In this document: positions 8,963-13,850 of the stretch, piece after piece
How positions within the stretch are numbered: position 1 is the first letter of the stretch
Layout: every line of letters begins with the position of its first letter
Source of the DNA: CAYJRR01 sp964372275 [NCBI: uncultured bacterium]
Lineage (GTDB): Bacteria; CAYJRR01
Length of the DNA stretch: 13,850 bases
Direction: 5' to 3'
Assembly (NCBI GenBank): GCA_964372275.1
Contig: CAYJRR010000122.1
Span: forward strand, 1 to 13,850
The notes under the pieces: generated by a model
What the model was told of the DNA's origin: nothing
Database searches by the model: none
The model's input: only the letters and a program-made list of their open reading frames with translations
Made by a program: the position numbers and the translations under genes

Positions 8963-9736
8963 CTAGCGGAAATCCCGGCGGGAGAACACCAGCACCGAGA
9001 GGCAGAGCAACGCGGCGGTGTAGGCCGCTCCGTAGCCGAGGGCGTAGGCGAACTGGTCCCAGGGGAGGGGGATCTCGTAGCTCGCCCGGTCGGCGATGTA
9101 GAAGAGGCCCAGGTCGGGGAAGAGCCAGTAGAGCCCCTCCAGGAGCCCCCGCGACACCGGGCTCTCGGTCCGCGCCGCCAGCTCCTTCAGGTCCCCGACC
9201 ACCATCCCGATCAACCAGCAGCAGAAACTGAACATCGCGGCCAGGTGGGTCGAGGTGAAGCTGGCGAAGGTGACGGCCAGCGTCACCAGCAACACCTGTT
9301 CCGCCCACAGCAGGACCAGGCTCTGCGCCAGCGCCACGGTCGGATGGGCCCCGTGGTGGATCGCCGTCACGGCGGCGAGGGTCATGGCCATCACCGCCAT
9401 CGCCACCGTCAGGGTGAGGGTGAGACCCGCCGCCTTCCCCACCAGAAACTGCCCCCGGCTGACCGGCTTGGCGACGATCACGTAGATCGTCCGCCGCTCG
9501 ATCTCGCGCGAGACGAGCCCGATCCCGAGGAAGATGGCGATCAGCGATCCGCCGGCGAACATCGCCGCCTGCCCGACGTCGAGCAGCACCTTCCCCTGCT
9601 GCTCCCAGGGGAACATCTCGCCGGCGACGATCCCGGCGAGGATGATCGCCGCGGCGAACAGCACCAGCACGTAGAGGATGCGGTCGCGCCGGTTTTCGCG
9701 GAAGGTGTTGGCGGCGATCGCCAGGATCGTCCTCAT
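8963..9736 (-). CDS. pilI: ABC-2 type exporter permease, PilI-like (Myxococcus naming)
   Basis: 257 residues. The ATG at 9736 overlaps the ATPase stop as ATGA, the usual arrangement for an ABC pair. The frame is open much further upstream, but only this start gives a proper permease. The N-terminus TILAIAANTFRENRRDRILY is followed by about six hydrophobic helices, with VSREIERRTIYVIVAKPVSR after the second, a signature of ABC-2 permeases of the NosY/CcmB-like group. The C-terminus ends in SRRDF, also typical of the group. In Myxococcus xanthus the order pilA-pilG-pilH-pilI encodes an ABC exporter needed for pilus formation, and this window has the same order. The substrate is unknown. Confidence 0.82.
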   Translation of the reverse strand: MRTILAIAANTFRENRRDRILYVLVLFAAAIILAGIVAGEMFPWEQQGKVLLDVGQAAMFAGGSLIAIFLGIGLVSREIERRTIYVIVAKPVSRGQFLVGKAAGLTLTLTVAMAVMAMTLAAVTAIHHGAHPTVALAQSLVLLWAEQVLLVTLAVTFASFTSTHLAAMFSFCCWLIGMVVGDLKELAARTESPVSRGLLEGLYWLFPDLGLFYIADRASYEIPLPWDQFAYALGYGAAYTAALLCLSVLVFSRRDFR

Positions 9737-10704
9737 GCCGCCGCCCCTCCGCCGGCCTTCCCGGCGCCGTCCGGGCGGTCTTCCGAGTGGGTGACGCGGG
9801 CCATGAAGATCTCCTCCAGGCTCTTCCGAACCGGCGTCATCGCCAGCACCGTCGCGCCGTGGGTCCGGAGCAGGTCGAGCGCCTGCGACGCGTGCTCCTG
9901 CGGCAGGCGCACCAGCAGGCGATCGCCGGAGTCGGACAGCTTCGCCGACGGGAGTCTCGCGAGCGCACCGCGTGCCTCGGGGCCGGCCTTCACCGCCACC
10001 AGCTCCATCTCCGACCCGGCGAGCGCGATCAGCTCCCCCAGCGGCGCCTGCGCCACGACCGATCCCTTGTCGAGGATCACCACCCGATCGCAGACCACCT
10101 CCACGTCGGAGAGGATGTGCGTCGAGAAGAAGACGGTTCGCCGCTCCGCGCGCAGGCTCAAGATCAGGTCCCGGACCTCCTTGCGGCCGATCGGGTCCAA
10201 CCCGCTCATCGGCTCGTCGAGGATCACCAGCCACGGGTCGTTGATCAGCGCCTGGGCGATGCCGATCCGCTGCAACATCCCCTTCGAATAGCCGCGAAGC
10301 GGTTGGTCGGCGGCGTGGCTCAAACCGACCCGCTCGAGGAGCTCGCCGGCCCGCTTTCGACGCAACCACCCCGGAATGCCAAAGAGACTTCCGAGGTAGT
10401 CGAGGATCTCGGCGCCGGTGAGGTGGTCGTAGAAGTAGGGGTGCTCGGGCAGGAATCCGAGGCGACGCTTGGCCTCCGGATCGCCGATCGGCCGGTCGAA
10501 GATCCGCGCCTCCCCGCCGGTGGGGAAGATCAGGCCCATCAGGATCTTCATCGTCGTCGTCTTCCCGGCGCCGTTGGGCCCGAGGAAGCCGAAGATCTCG
10601 TGCTCCTCGACCGACATCGTCAGGGAGCGCAGGGCGTCGACGCGCCTCTTGCCGAGGCCGGGGTTGTAGGACTTCGAAAGGAGGGCGGTGCGGATGACCG
10701 ACAT
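9733..10704 (-). CDS. pilH: ABC transporter ATP-binding protein, PilH-like (Myxococcus naming)
   Basis: 323 residues. Walker A GPNGAGKT is at 42-49, the Q-loop region LGFLPEHPYFYDHLT carries Glu as in CcmA/NatA-type exporters, the signature is YSKGM (139-143), Walker B is WLVILDEP (D163, E164), and the switch His is H196 in FFSTH. All catalytic elements are present. The C-terminal ~90 residues resemble the DUF4162-type accessory domain and end in SLEEIFM, typical of ABC-2 exporters. A Gly/Ala-rich tail follows. The start is ATG at 10704, but no Shine-Dalgarno precedes it; a TATATA stretch lies 27 to 16 bases upstream. It overlaps the permease gene by four bases. The symbol follows Myxococcus pilH, not the Pseudomonas chemotaxis regulator of that name. 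Confidence 0.87.
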   Translation of the reverse strand: MSVIRTALLSKSYNPGLGKRRVDALRSLTMSVEEHEIFGFLGPNGAGKTTTMKILMGLIFPTGGEARIFDRPIGDPEAKRRLGFLPEHPYFYDHLTGAEILDYLGSLFGIPGWLRRKRAGELLERVGLSHAADQPLRGYSKGMLQRIGIAQALINDPWLVILDEPMSGLDPIGRKEVRDLILSLRAERRTVFFSTHILSDVEVVCDRVVILDKGSVVAQAPLGELIALAGSEMELVAVKAGPEARGALARLPSAKLSDSGDRLLVRLPQEHASQALDLLRTHGATVLAMTPVRKSLEEIFMARVTHSEDRPDGAGKAGGGAAA

Positions 10705-10731
10705 CGTTGTCGCGCGCTCGTATATATCCGA

Positions 10732-12132
10732 TCAGCGGCAGGCGCGCGATCCGCCCTCCGGGCCCGTCGGGGGAAATCCCCCGGACCCCCTGCCGTCCCC
10801 GGAGACGGCGACGAACGGATGGCGGCTCTCGGCCGGGACCGGCTTCCCGTCGGGGGCCAGGCCGTAGCGGGTCCCGAACGGATCGATCTCCGGCGTCCCC
10901 GCCCTGTCGTGAAGCGCGTCGATCGACGGCAAGGCGGACGGGTCTTCGCGCAGTCGCGCGATCCACGCCTTCCGAAGGCGCTCCAGGTCGAGCGCGATCA
11001 GCACGCGCGCCTCGACCGTTCGCAGGCGGATGCGGTCGTCTTCGTCCTCCACCAGGGGGAGGAACGATTCGACGCCGTGGAGGGAGGCGCCCAGCAGCCG
11101 CGCGCGGGCCTCGACGGCGGCGACGAGCGGGCTCCGTCCGGGCCGCCCCACCCCCTCCACCCCCAGTCGCGCCACGACGCGCTCTTCGAGCATTCGCTCG
11201 CGGACGTCGCCGGTGAGGGCCGACTGGGTGTTGAAGGTCTTCAGGCCGGATCGCCCGCTGGTGCTCCGCGCGCGGCCGTTCTCACCCAGCACGTAACTGC
11301 CGCCGAACGGATCGCGTGCCGGGAGCGGCGGGAGGATCCCCTCGGCGACGAGGATCTCGACCGACGCCGGGAGGTGCCCGTTCGTCCGGCGGAAGGTCCG
11401 GACGGCGTCGTCGATCCGCGCCAGGTCGCGCGCCAGCACCGCTTCGCGCAGTCGCTCGGCGAATCGCTCCTTCAACCGCGGGTCGTCGGTCCGCTTGAGC
11501 TGCCCTTCGAGGTATTCGATCGCCGCGTCGCGACGGCTGGCATCGCTCAAGAGGCGGGCGACCAGGCCCGGGAGCCACGGCGGCGCCCCTTCGAGCGCCG
11601 CCGCGCGCTGCATCTGCCGCGCCGCGCACTCCATGTTCCCGAGCTCGGCGAAGCAGTTGTAGCCGGCCTGGAACGGAAGGCGCCAATCGGTCGGGTCGCG
11701 CCGCATCGCCTGTTCCAGCACCTCCACCGCCGCGCAGGGCTGGTTGCCGAGAACCGAGACCAGCACCGACCCGTGGTAGTAGGCGGATCGGAAGTCGGGG
11801 TCGAGGTTGACGACCGCCTGCAGGCGGTTGGCGAGCATCCTCCCGGTCGCCTCGTCCGCCGGTTGGAGTGGAACGGCCTGGACGAACCGGAGCCACAACA
11901 GGTCGGCGGCCAATCCGTCGAACGCGAGCGCCCCGATCCGGGCGTAGGCGACCGGCAGCGCCACGTGCGACTCCGGCAACGCCAAGCGGACGCCGCCCGA
12001 GGCGGCGCTTCGAAACGCCGCGGCGGCGCCGAAGGTGGCGGCCAGAAGCCCGACGAGAACGGCCGACCGGCGCGACGGCGCGGAAAGGGGGTGCGGGGGT
12101 GATCCCCCGAGGGAGCGCGAAGGCGCGGACAT
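10732..12132 (-). CDS. pilG: PilG-like membrane-anchored TPR protein with two DPFG modules
   Basis: 466 residues (about 50 kDa), close to the 47-kDa PilG of Myxococcus, which is required for pili. A basic N-terminus precedes one membrane helix at about 23-42, so the rest should be periplasmic. DGLAADLLWLRFVQ (72-85) is followed by helical TPR-like repeats to about 230 (ALQAVVNLDPDF-type spacing, AVEVLEQAMRRDPTDW). The C-terminal half has two similar modules: LPASVEILVAEGILPP then DPFGGSY (274-280), and LPSIDALH then DPFGTRY (417-423). Both resemble the C-terminal DPWG-x-x-Y element of the major pseudopilin GspG. The ATG shares one base with the pilin-2 stop (TGATG), so translation is coupled. 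I assign it from position, size and topology; sequence identity to PilG could not be tested. The Pseudomonas PilG is an unrelated protein. Confidence 0.65.
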   Translation of the reverse strand: MSAPSRSLGGSPPHPLSAPSRRSAVLVGLLAATFGAAAAFRSAASGGVRLALPESHVALPVAYARIGALAFDGLAADLLWLRFVQAVPLQPADEATGRMLANRLQAVVNLDPDFRSAYYHGSVLVSVLGNQPCAAVEVLEQAMRRDPTDWRLPFQAGYNCFAELGNMECAARQMQRAAALEGAPPWLPGLVARLLSDASRRDAAIEYLEGQLKRTDDPRLKERFAERLREAVLARDLARIDDAVRTFRRTNGHLPASVEILVAEGILPPLPARDPFGGSYVLGENGRARSTSGRSGLKTFNTQSALTGDVRERMLEERVVARLGVEGVGRPGRSPLVAAVEARARLLGASLHGVESFLPLVEDEDDRIRLRTVEARVLIALDLERLRKAWIARLREDPSALPSIDALHDRAGTPEIDPFGTRYGLAPDGKPVPAESRHPFVAVSGDGRGSGGFPPTGPEGGSRACR

Positions 12133-12797
12133 CAGATCCCGATCGCGCAGTCGTTCTGGACGGTGTTCATCTCACGCCGGTGATTGATCGACCACAGGTC
12201 GAGGATCACCGATCCGGCCGCGTCGGGGCCGGGGTCGGCGGCGGCGCCGATCAGGAACTGCTGCCCCTCGGCGAAGGAGGCAGGGAGGTCGGTGTTGTCG
12301 AGGGCCGTCCCTCCCAGGTCGACCATCCGCGAGGTGCTGTAGTAGGAGGGACTGCCGATGACGCTGGCGTGCACCGTCGACTTCCGCTCGGGGTCCCAGT
12401 TGGTGATCCCCAGCGGCGCGTCGGTGGGGTAGCCCGGATCCTTGAAGCCGAACAGGTAGAGCGGCTCCCCCTCCGGCTTCCAGTTGAGGTTCACCAGATC
12501 GGTGGCGAAGGTGTTGTGCTCGGCGAAGAACGTTTTTTCGGTCACGAAGAGGGTGCCGAGACCCGACTTGGCCTCTCCCTGCTTCGAGCGGCACATGAAG
12601 CTGACGTAGCTGGGGACGGCGATCGCCACCAACACGCCGATGACGGCGACGACCGTCATCAGTTCGACCAGCGTGAAGCCCGCTGCCGGACCGAAAACAC
12701 CGGGGCCGGAGGTTCCCCCCCGGCCCCGGTGCGAATACGGTTCGGATGCGGACGTCGTCCGGCGCGCGTCGGCGAAGTCGGACGGCGTCTCCGTCAC
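12132..12797 (-). CDS. Second type IV prepilin (PilA-like), long leader
   Basis: 221 residues from GTG at 12797. The class III prepilin cleavage site is G/FTLVEL with E5 of the mature protein, followed by the hydrophobic helix and P22. The mature chain is 181 residues with Cys29 and a C-terminal Cys177 at the same places as in the upstream pilin. The two proteins share SKQ-x-EAK, EK-x-FF-x-E-x-NT, NW-x-P-x-G-x-PLY and VIGSP-x-x-YST, so they are clearly paralogous. The leader of 40 residues is unusually long for this pilin class. No ATG, GTG or TTG codon lies between GTG 12797 and the cleavage site, so no shorter start is available. The GTG is one base after the pilin-1 stop, with no clear ribosome-binding site, suggesting reinitiation. 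A terminator-like hairpin lies inside the leader coding sequence. It could be a minor pilin or an alternative major pilin. Confidence 0.88.
   Translation of the reverse strand: MTETPSDFADARRTTSASEPYSHRGRGGTSGPGVFGPAAGFTLVELMTVVAVIGVLVAIAVPSYVSFMCRSKQGEAKSGLGTLFVTEKTFFAEHNTFATDLVNLNWKPEGEPLYLFGFKDPGYPTDAPLGITNWDPERKSTVHASVIGSPSYYSTSRMVDLGGTALDNTDLPASFAEGQQFLIGAAADPGPDAAGSVILDLWSINHRREMNTVQNDCAIGI
12694..12731 (-). terminator. Rho-independent-terminator-like hairpin between the pilin genes
   Basis: The arms 12698-12709 and 12720-12731 are perfectly complementary over 12 bp (11 of 12 pairs G-C, one A-U), enclosing a 10-base loop. On the minus-strand transcript the 3' arm is followed by UUUU (12697-12694) and then C. 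It is about 70 bases past the pilin-1 stop and inside the reading frame of the pilin-2 leader. The short U tract makes partial termination or attenuation more likely than complete stop. It may also protect the 3' end of a pilin-1-only mRNA. Confidence 0.7.
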
Positions 12798-12798
12798 A

Positions 12799-13359
12799 TC
12801 AGCTGGTGCAGTCGTTGGCCGAGACCGACAGCTGCTTGGTGTTGTTGATCGTCCAGGTGTCGAGCGAGACGCCCGACGACTCGGTGTCGATGTCGCCCGC
12901 CGCGCCGAAGGTGAAGATCTGGCCGGTCACGTCCGTGGCCGACGGGATGTCGGCCGCGGCCAGCGCCGAACCGTTCAGCTTCAGCATCTTCGCGGTGCTG
13001 TAGCGCGCGGGGGAGCCGATGACCGAGGCGACCATCGTGTCCTTCTGGTCCTCCGCCCAGGTCGAGATGCCGGCGACGTCGGCGGGGTAGGAGGTGTCGG
13101 TGCCGTAGATGTAGAGCGGCGTGCCGTCCGGGATCCAGTTCACCGAGACCAGGTCGGATCCGTAGGTGTTGTACTCGCCGAAGAACGCCTTCTCCGCGGT
13201 GAAGACGCCGGAGAGGTTCGTCTTCGCTTCCGACTGCTTCGACTTGCACTGGAACTTGAGGAAGTTCGGGATGGCAATCGCCGCCAGGATGCCGATGATC
13301 GCGACGACGATCATCAGCTCGATCAGGGTGAAGCCTTCGGTCTTACGAATCGAACGCAT
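12799..13359 (-). CDS. pilA: Major type IV prepilin PilA
   Basis: 186 residues from ATG at 13359, preceded by a GAGGGAG ribosome-binding site about five bases away. The frame is open 54 codons further upstream but that part is not pilin-like. The leader MRSIRKTEG is nine residues long, basic and ends in Gly, followed by mature FTLIELMIVVAIIGILAAIA with E5 and P22: the canonical type IVa site cut and N-methylated by prepilin peptidase PilD. The stretch FLKFQCKSKQSEAKTNL is close to Myxococcus and related PilA. The mature chain has 177 residues with only two cysteines visible, Cys29 and Cys175. It is the first gene after the sigma-54 promoter, has the best ribosome-binding site of the operon and is followed by a terminator-like hairpin, all consistent with the abundant fibre subunit. 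Confidence 0.95.
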   Translation of the reverse strand: MRSIRKTEGFTLIELMIVVAIIGILAAIAIPNFLKFQCKSKQSEAKTNLSGVFTAEKAFFGEYNTYGSDLVSVNWIPDGTPLYIYGTDTSYPADVAGISTWAEDQKDTMVASVIGSPARYSTAKMLKLNGSALAAADIPSATDVTGQIFTFGAAGDIDTESSGVSLDTWTINNTKQLSVSANDCTS

Positions 13360-13363
13360 GGAC

Positions 13364-13370
13364 GCTCCCT
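13364..13370 (-). promoter_or_regulatory. Ribosome-binding site of pilA
   Basis: The minus-strand sequence AGGGAGC lies about five bases before the ATG at 13359. It decides the start codon against the in-frame upstream extension, and it agrees with the short basic leader expected of a type IVa prepilin. Confidence 0.8.
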
Positions 13371-13456
13371 CGAAATAGGTTCCCGCCCACGGTCCTTCGC
13401 GAGTCCGGTCGACCCGACCGCAAGACCCCCCGAGGGCGGATGTCGCTGCCCTTACG

Positions 13457-13472
13457 TGCAACCGGAGTGCCT
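13457..13472 (-). promoter_or_regulatory. Sigma-54 (RpoN) promoter of the pilin operon
   Basis: Read on the minus strand the element is AGGCAC-N5-TTGCA, matching the sigma-54 consensus TGGCAC-N5-TTGCA at every consensus position except the first. The invariant GG (-24) and GC (-12) have the required 10-base spacing. The predicted transcription start is near 13446, leaving a leader of about 87 bases before the pilA ATG. Sigma-54 promoters need an AAA+ activator such as PilR, which is encoded at 5149-6564. Spacing, position and biology all agree. Confidence 0.85.
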
Positions 13473-13494
13473 CGCCGACCTCGGCGCTCTCCCC

Positions 13495-13538
13495 CGTGAA
13501 ACAAATCCGCAGGAACTGCATAACCCGTGGATTTCACG
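13495..13538. promoter_or_regulatory. Dyad upstream of the sigma-54 promoter (candidate PilR-binding enhancer)
   Basis: CGTGAAA at 13495-13501 and its reverse complement TTTCACG at 13532-13538 form an inverted repeat, with a further three matching bases inside (ATCC at 13505-13508 against GGAT at 13529-13532). A shorter dyad CGTG-N5-CACG lies within the distal arm (13526-13538). The arms are about 49 to 92 bases upstream of the predicted sigma-54 start, within the range used by enhancer-binding activators. Binding by PilR is inference; the region could instead form an RNA hairpin if transcribed from further upstream. Confidence 0.4.
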
Positions 13539-13542
13539 CAGA

Positions 13543-13572
13543 CTTGTAACCGGGCGCCGGAGGGGGTGTCAA
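13543..13572 (-). promoter_or_regulatory. Possible sigma-70 promoter upstream of pilA
   Basis: The minus strand has a perfect -35 hexamer TTGACA (13572-13567) and, after 18 bases, TACAAG (13548-13543), four of six matches to TATAAT. Transcription would begin near 13536. This would give a second, PilR-independent start about 90 bases upstream of the sigma-54 start. The -10 is weak and the stretch is otherwise GC-rich, so this is a tentative call. Confidence 0.3.
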
Positions 13573-13632
13573 GCGGGTCGATGACGTTTTTTGTCGCTCG
13601 TCCGAGGGGGCGACGACAATTCGTGTCGAGCC

Positions 13633-13767
13633 TCACGCCCGCCGCGTCGGGCGGCATCGAATTCGCAAAGTCGCGGGGAGCACGAGTACCGCCAGCATCG
13701 AAAGCATCACCAGGCCGAGGATCAGCTCGACGAGGCTCAACGAGTCGGGGGGACGGGGGGTCGACAC
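13633..13767 (-). CDS. 44-residue micro-prepilin (prepilin N-terminal segment only)
   Basis: GTG at 13767 is preceded by AGGAG (13778-13774) with six bases of spacing, a good initiation site. The product has a nine-residue leader ending in Ser rather than Gly, then LSLVELILGLVMLSMLAVLV with the mature-pilin landmarks E5 and P22 in exact register, and ends after a short basic tail (RIRCRPTRRA) at a TGA. The globular head of a pilin is absent, and neither of the other two frames downstream restores one. It may be a tiny pilin-like protein, a regulatory membrane peptide or the remnant of a pilin gene. The -1 Ser makes cleavage by prepilin peptidase doubtful. A longer frame starting at 13815 begins in adapter sequence and is not real. 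Confidence 0.55.
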   Translation of the reverse strand: MSTPRPPDSLSLVELILGLVMLSMLAVLVLPATLRIRCRPTRRA

Positions 13768-13773
13768 GGAACT

Positions 13774-13778
13774 CTCCT
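13774..13778 (-). promoter_or_regulatory. Shine-Dalgarno of the micro-prepilin gene
   Basis: AGGAG on the minus strand, six bases before the GTG at 13767. It supports real translation of the short gene and fixes its start downstream of the adapter-derived bases. Confidence 0.65.
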
Positions 13779-13798
13779 TTGGGTGGCGCCCGCGATCC

Positions 13799-13850
13799 AG
13801 ATCGGAAGAGCACACGTTGAACTCCAGTCACAATTCTTGGAATCTCGGAT
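13799..13850. other. Illumina TruSeq-type adapter read-through (not genomic)
   Basis: AGATCGGAAGAGCACACGT starts at 13799 and continues as TGAACTCCAGTCAC (13818-13831), the common TruSeq adapter missing one C after ACACGT. About ten bases that look like a sample index follow, then ATCTCG and three more bases, as in the adapter after the index. Minus-strand translation gives TGVQRVLFRS and MCSSDL, peptides that come from this adapter in databases. The genomic contig therefore ends at about 13798. Confidence 0.95.

Larger units (their letters stand above)
13360..13632 (-). other. Non-coding region between the micro-prepilin gene and pilA
   Basis: No reading frame here shows coding character; the long minus-strand frame that crosses it lacks a ribosome-binding site and pilin features. 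It holds the sigma-54 promoter, the candidate activator dyad, a weak sigma-70-like promoter and an ~87-base 5' leader. That leader can fold: CCGCCC (13439-13434) pairs with GGGCGG (13388-13383), enclosing a six-pair hairpin with arms 13415-13420 and 13406-13411 and a three-base loop. No known riboswitch consensus was recognised. Confidence 0.6.

Noticed and set aside
9737-10966. N-terminal extension of the permease frame up to 10966
   Set aside because: It overlaps the whole ABC ATPase in another frame and reads as Arg/Gly-rich noise; the ATG at 9736 with the ATGA overlap gives a normal permease.
13360-13521. 54-codon upstream extension of PilA
   Set aside because: It would place an unrelated stretch before a canonical nine-residue leader; the ribosome-binding site is at the ATG 13359 and the extension crosses the promoter.
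13360-13540. c-di-GMP (GEMM) riboswitch in the pilA leader, as found before some Geobacter pilins
   Set aside because: The conserved ACGCAAAGC-type core and the tetraloop/receptor elements are missing; the GCACTCCGG piece that looked similar is part of the sigma-54 promoter.
13538-13551. Second GG-N10-GC arrangement on the minus strand, as an alternative sigma-54 promoter
   Set aside because: Only the GG and TGC match; the flanking consensus bases are absent, whereas the site at 13457-13472 matches nearly fully.
13597-13630. Small CGACA/TGTCG hairpin after the micro-prepilin stop as its terminator
   Set aside because: Only five base pairs and no U run follows on the minus-strand transcript.
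13343-13831. 162-codon minus-strand frame covering the pilA upstream region
   Set aside because: It starts inside the adapter (TGVQRVLFRS), lacks domains, and covers the sigma-54 promoter.
1-13850. CRISPR arrays, tRNA or rRNA genes, insertion sequences
   Set aside because: None seen: no regularly spaced repeats, no RNA gene signatures, no transposase frames or terminal inverted repeats.

Overview
High-GC bacterial contig end (about two-thirds G+C by eye) holding most of a type IVa pilus (T4P) locus. The gene order pilB-pilT-pilC-pilS-pilR, together with a pilin followed by an accessory protein and a two-gene ABC exporter, matches the pil clusters of Myxococcus and Geobacter. The prepilin N-terminus with its SKQSEAKTNL continuation points the same way. 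A myxobacterial, desulfobacterial or acidobacterial source fits; the sequence alone does not fix the phylum.

Layout. The plus strand from 1 to 6564 carries a tight run: the C-terminal two thirds of the extension ATPase PilB, the retraction ATPase PilT, the platform protein PilC, the sensor kinase PilS, and the sigma-54-dependent regulator PilR. The minus strand from 13359 down to 6596 carries an equally tight convergent operon: major pilin, second pilin, PilG-like protein, ABC ATPase (PilH), ABC-2 permease (PilI), and a multipass TMTC/PMT-like TPR protein that could be a glycosyltransferase. The two units end only 31 bp apart.

Upstream of the major pilin is a 273-bp non-coding stretch. It contains a near-consensus sigma-54 promoter (13457-13472) and a dyad placed where an activator would bind, which ties the pilin operon to PilS/PilR. 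Further upstream, on the same strand, lies a 44-codon gene with its own Shine-Dalgarno sequence. It encodes only the N-terminal hydrophobic prepilin segment (E5 and P22 kept, Ser at -1).

Between the two pilin genes there is a perfect 12-bp GC-rich hairpin followed by four U on the minus-strand transcript. It sits inside the unusually long (40-residue) leader of the second pilin and looks like a device to make the first pilin in excess.

The last ~52 bases (13799-13850) are not genomic: they are an Illumina TruSeq-type adapter with a one-base deletion, followed by an index. Reading frames that start there are artefacts.

How it works together: PilS/PilR sense and activate sigma-54 transcription of the pilin operon. 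PilG/H/I (Myxococcus naming) support pilus assembly. PilB and PilT power extension and retraction through PilC. The terminal TMTC-like protein may modify pilin or another exported protein.
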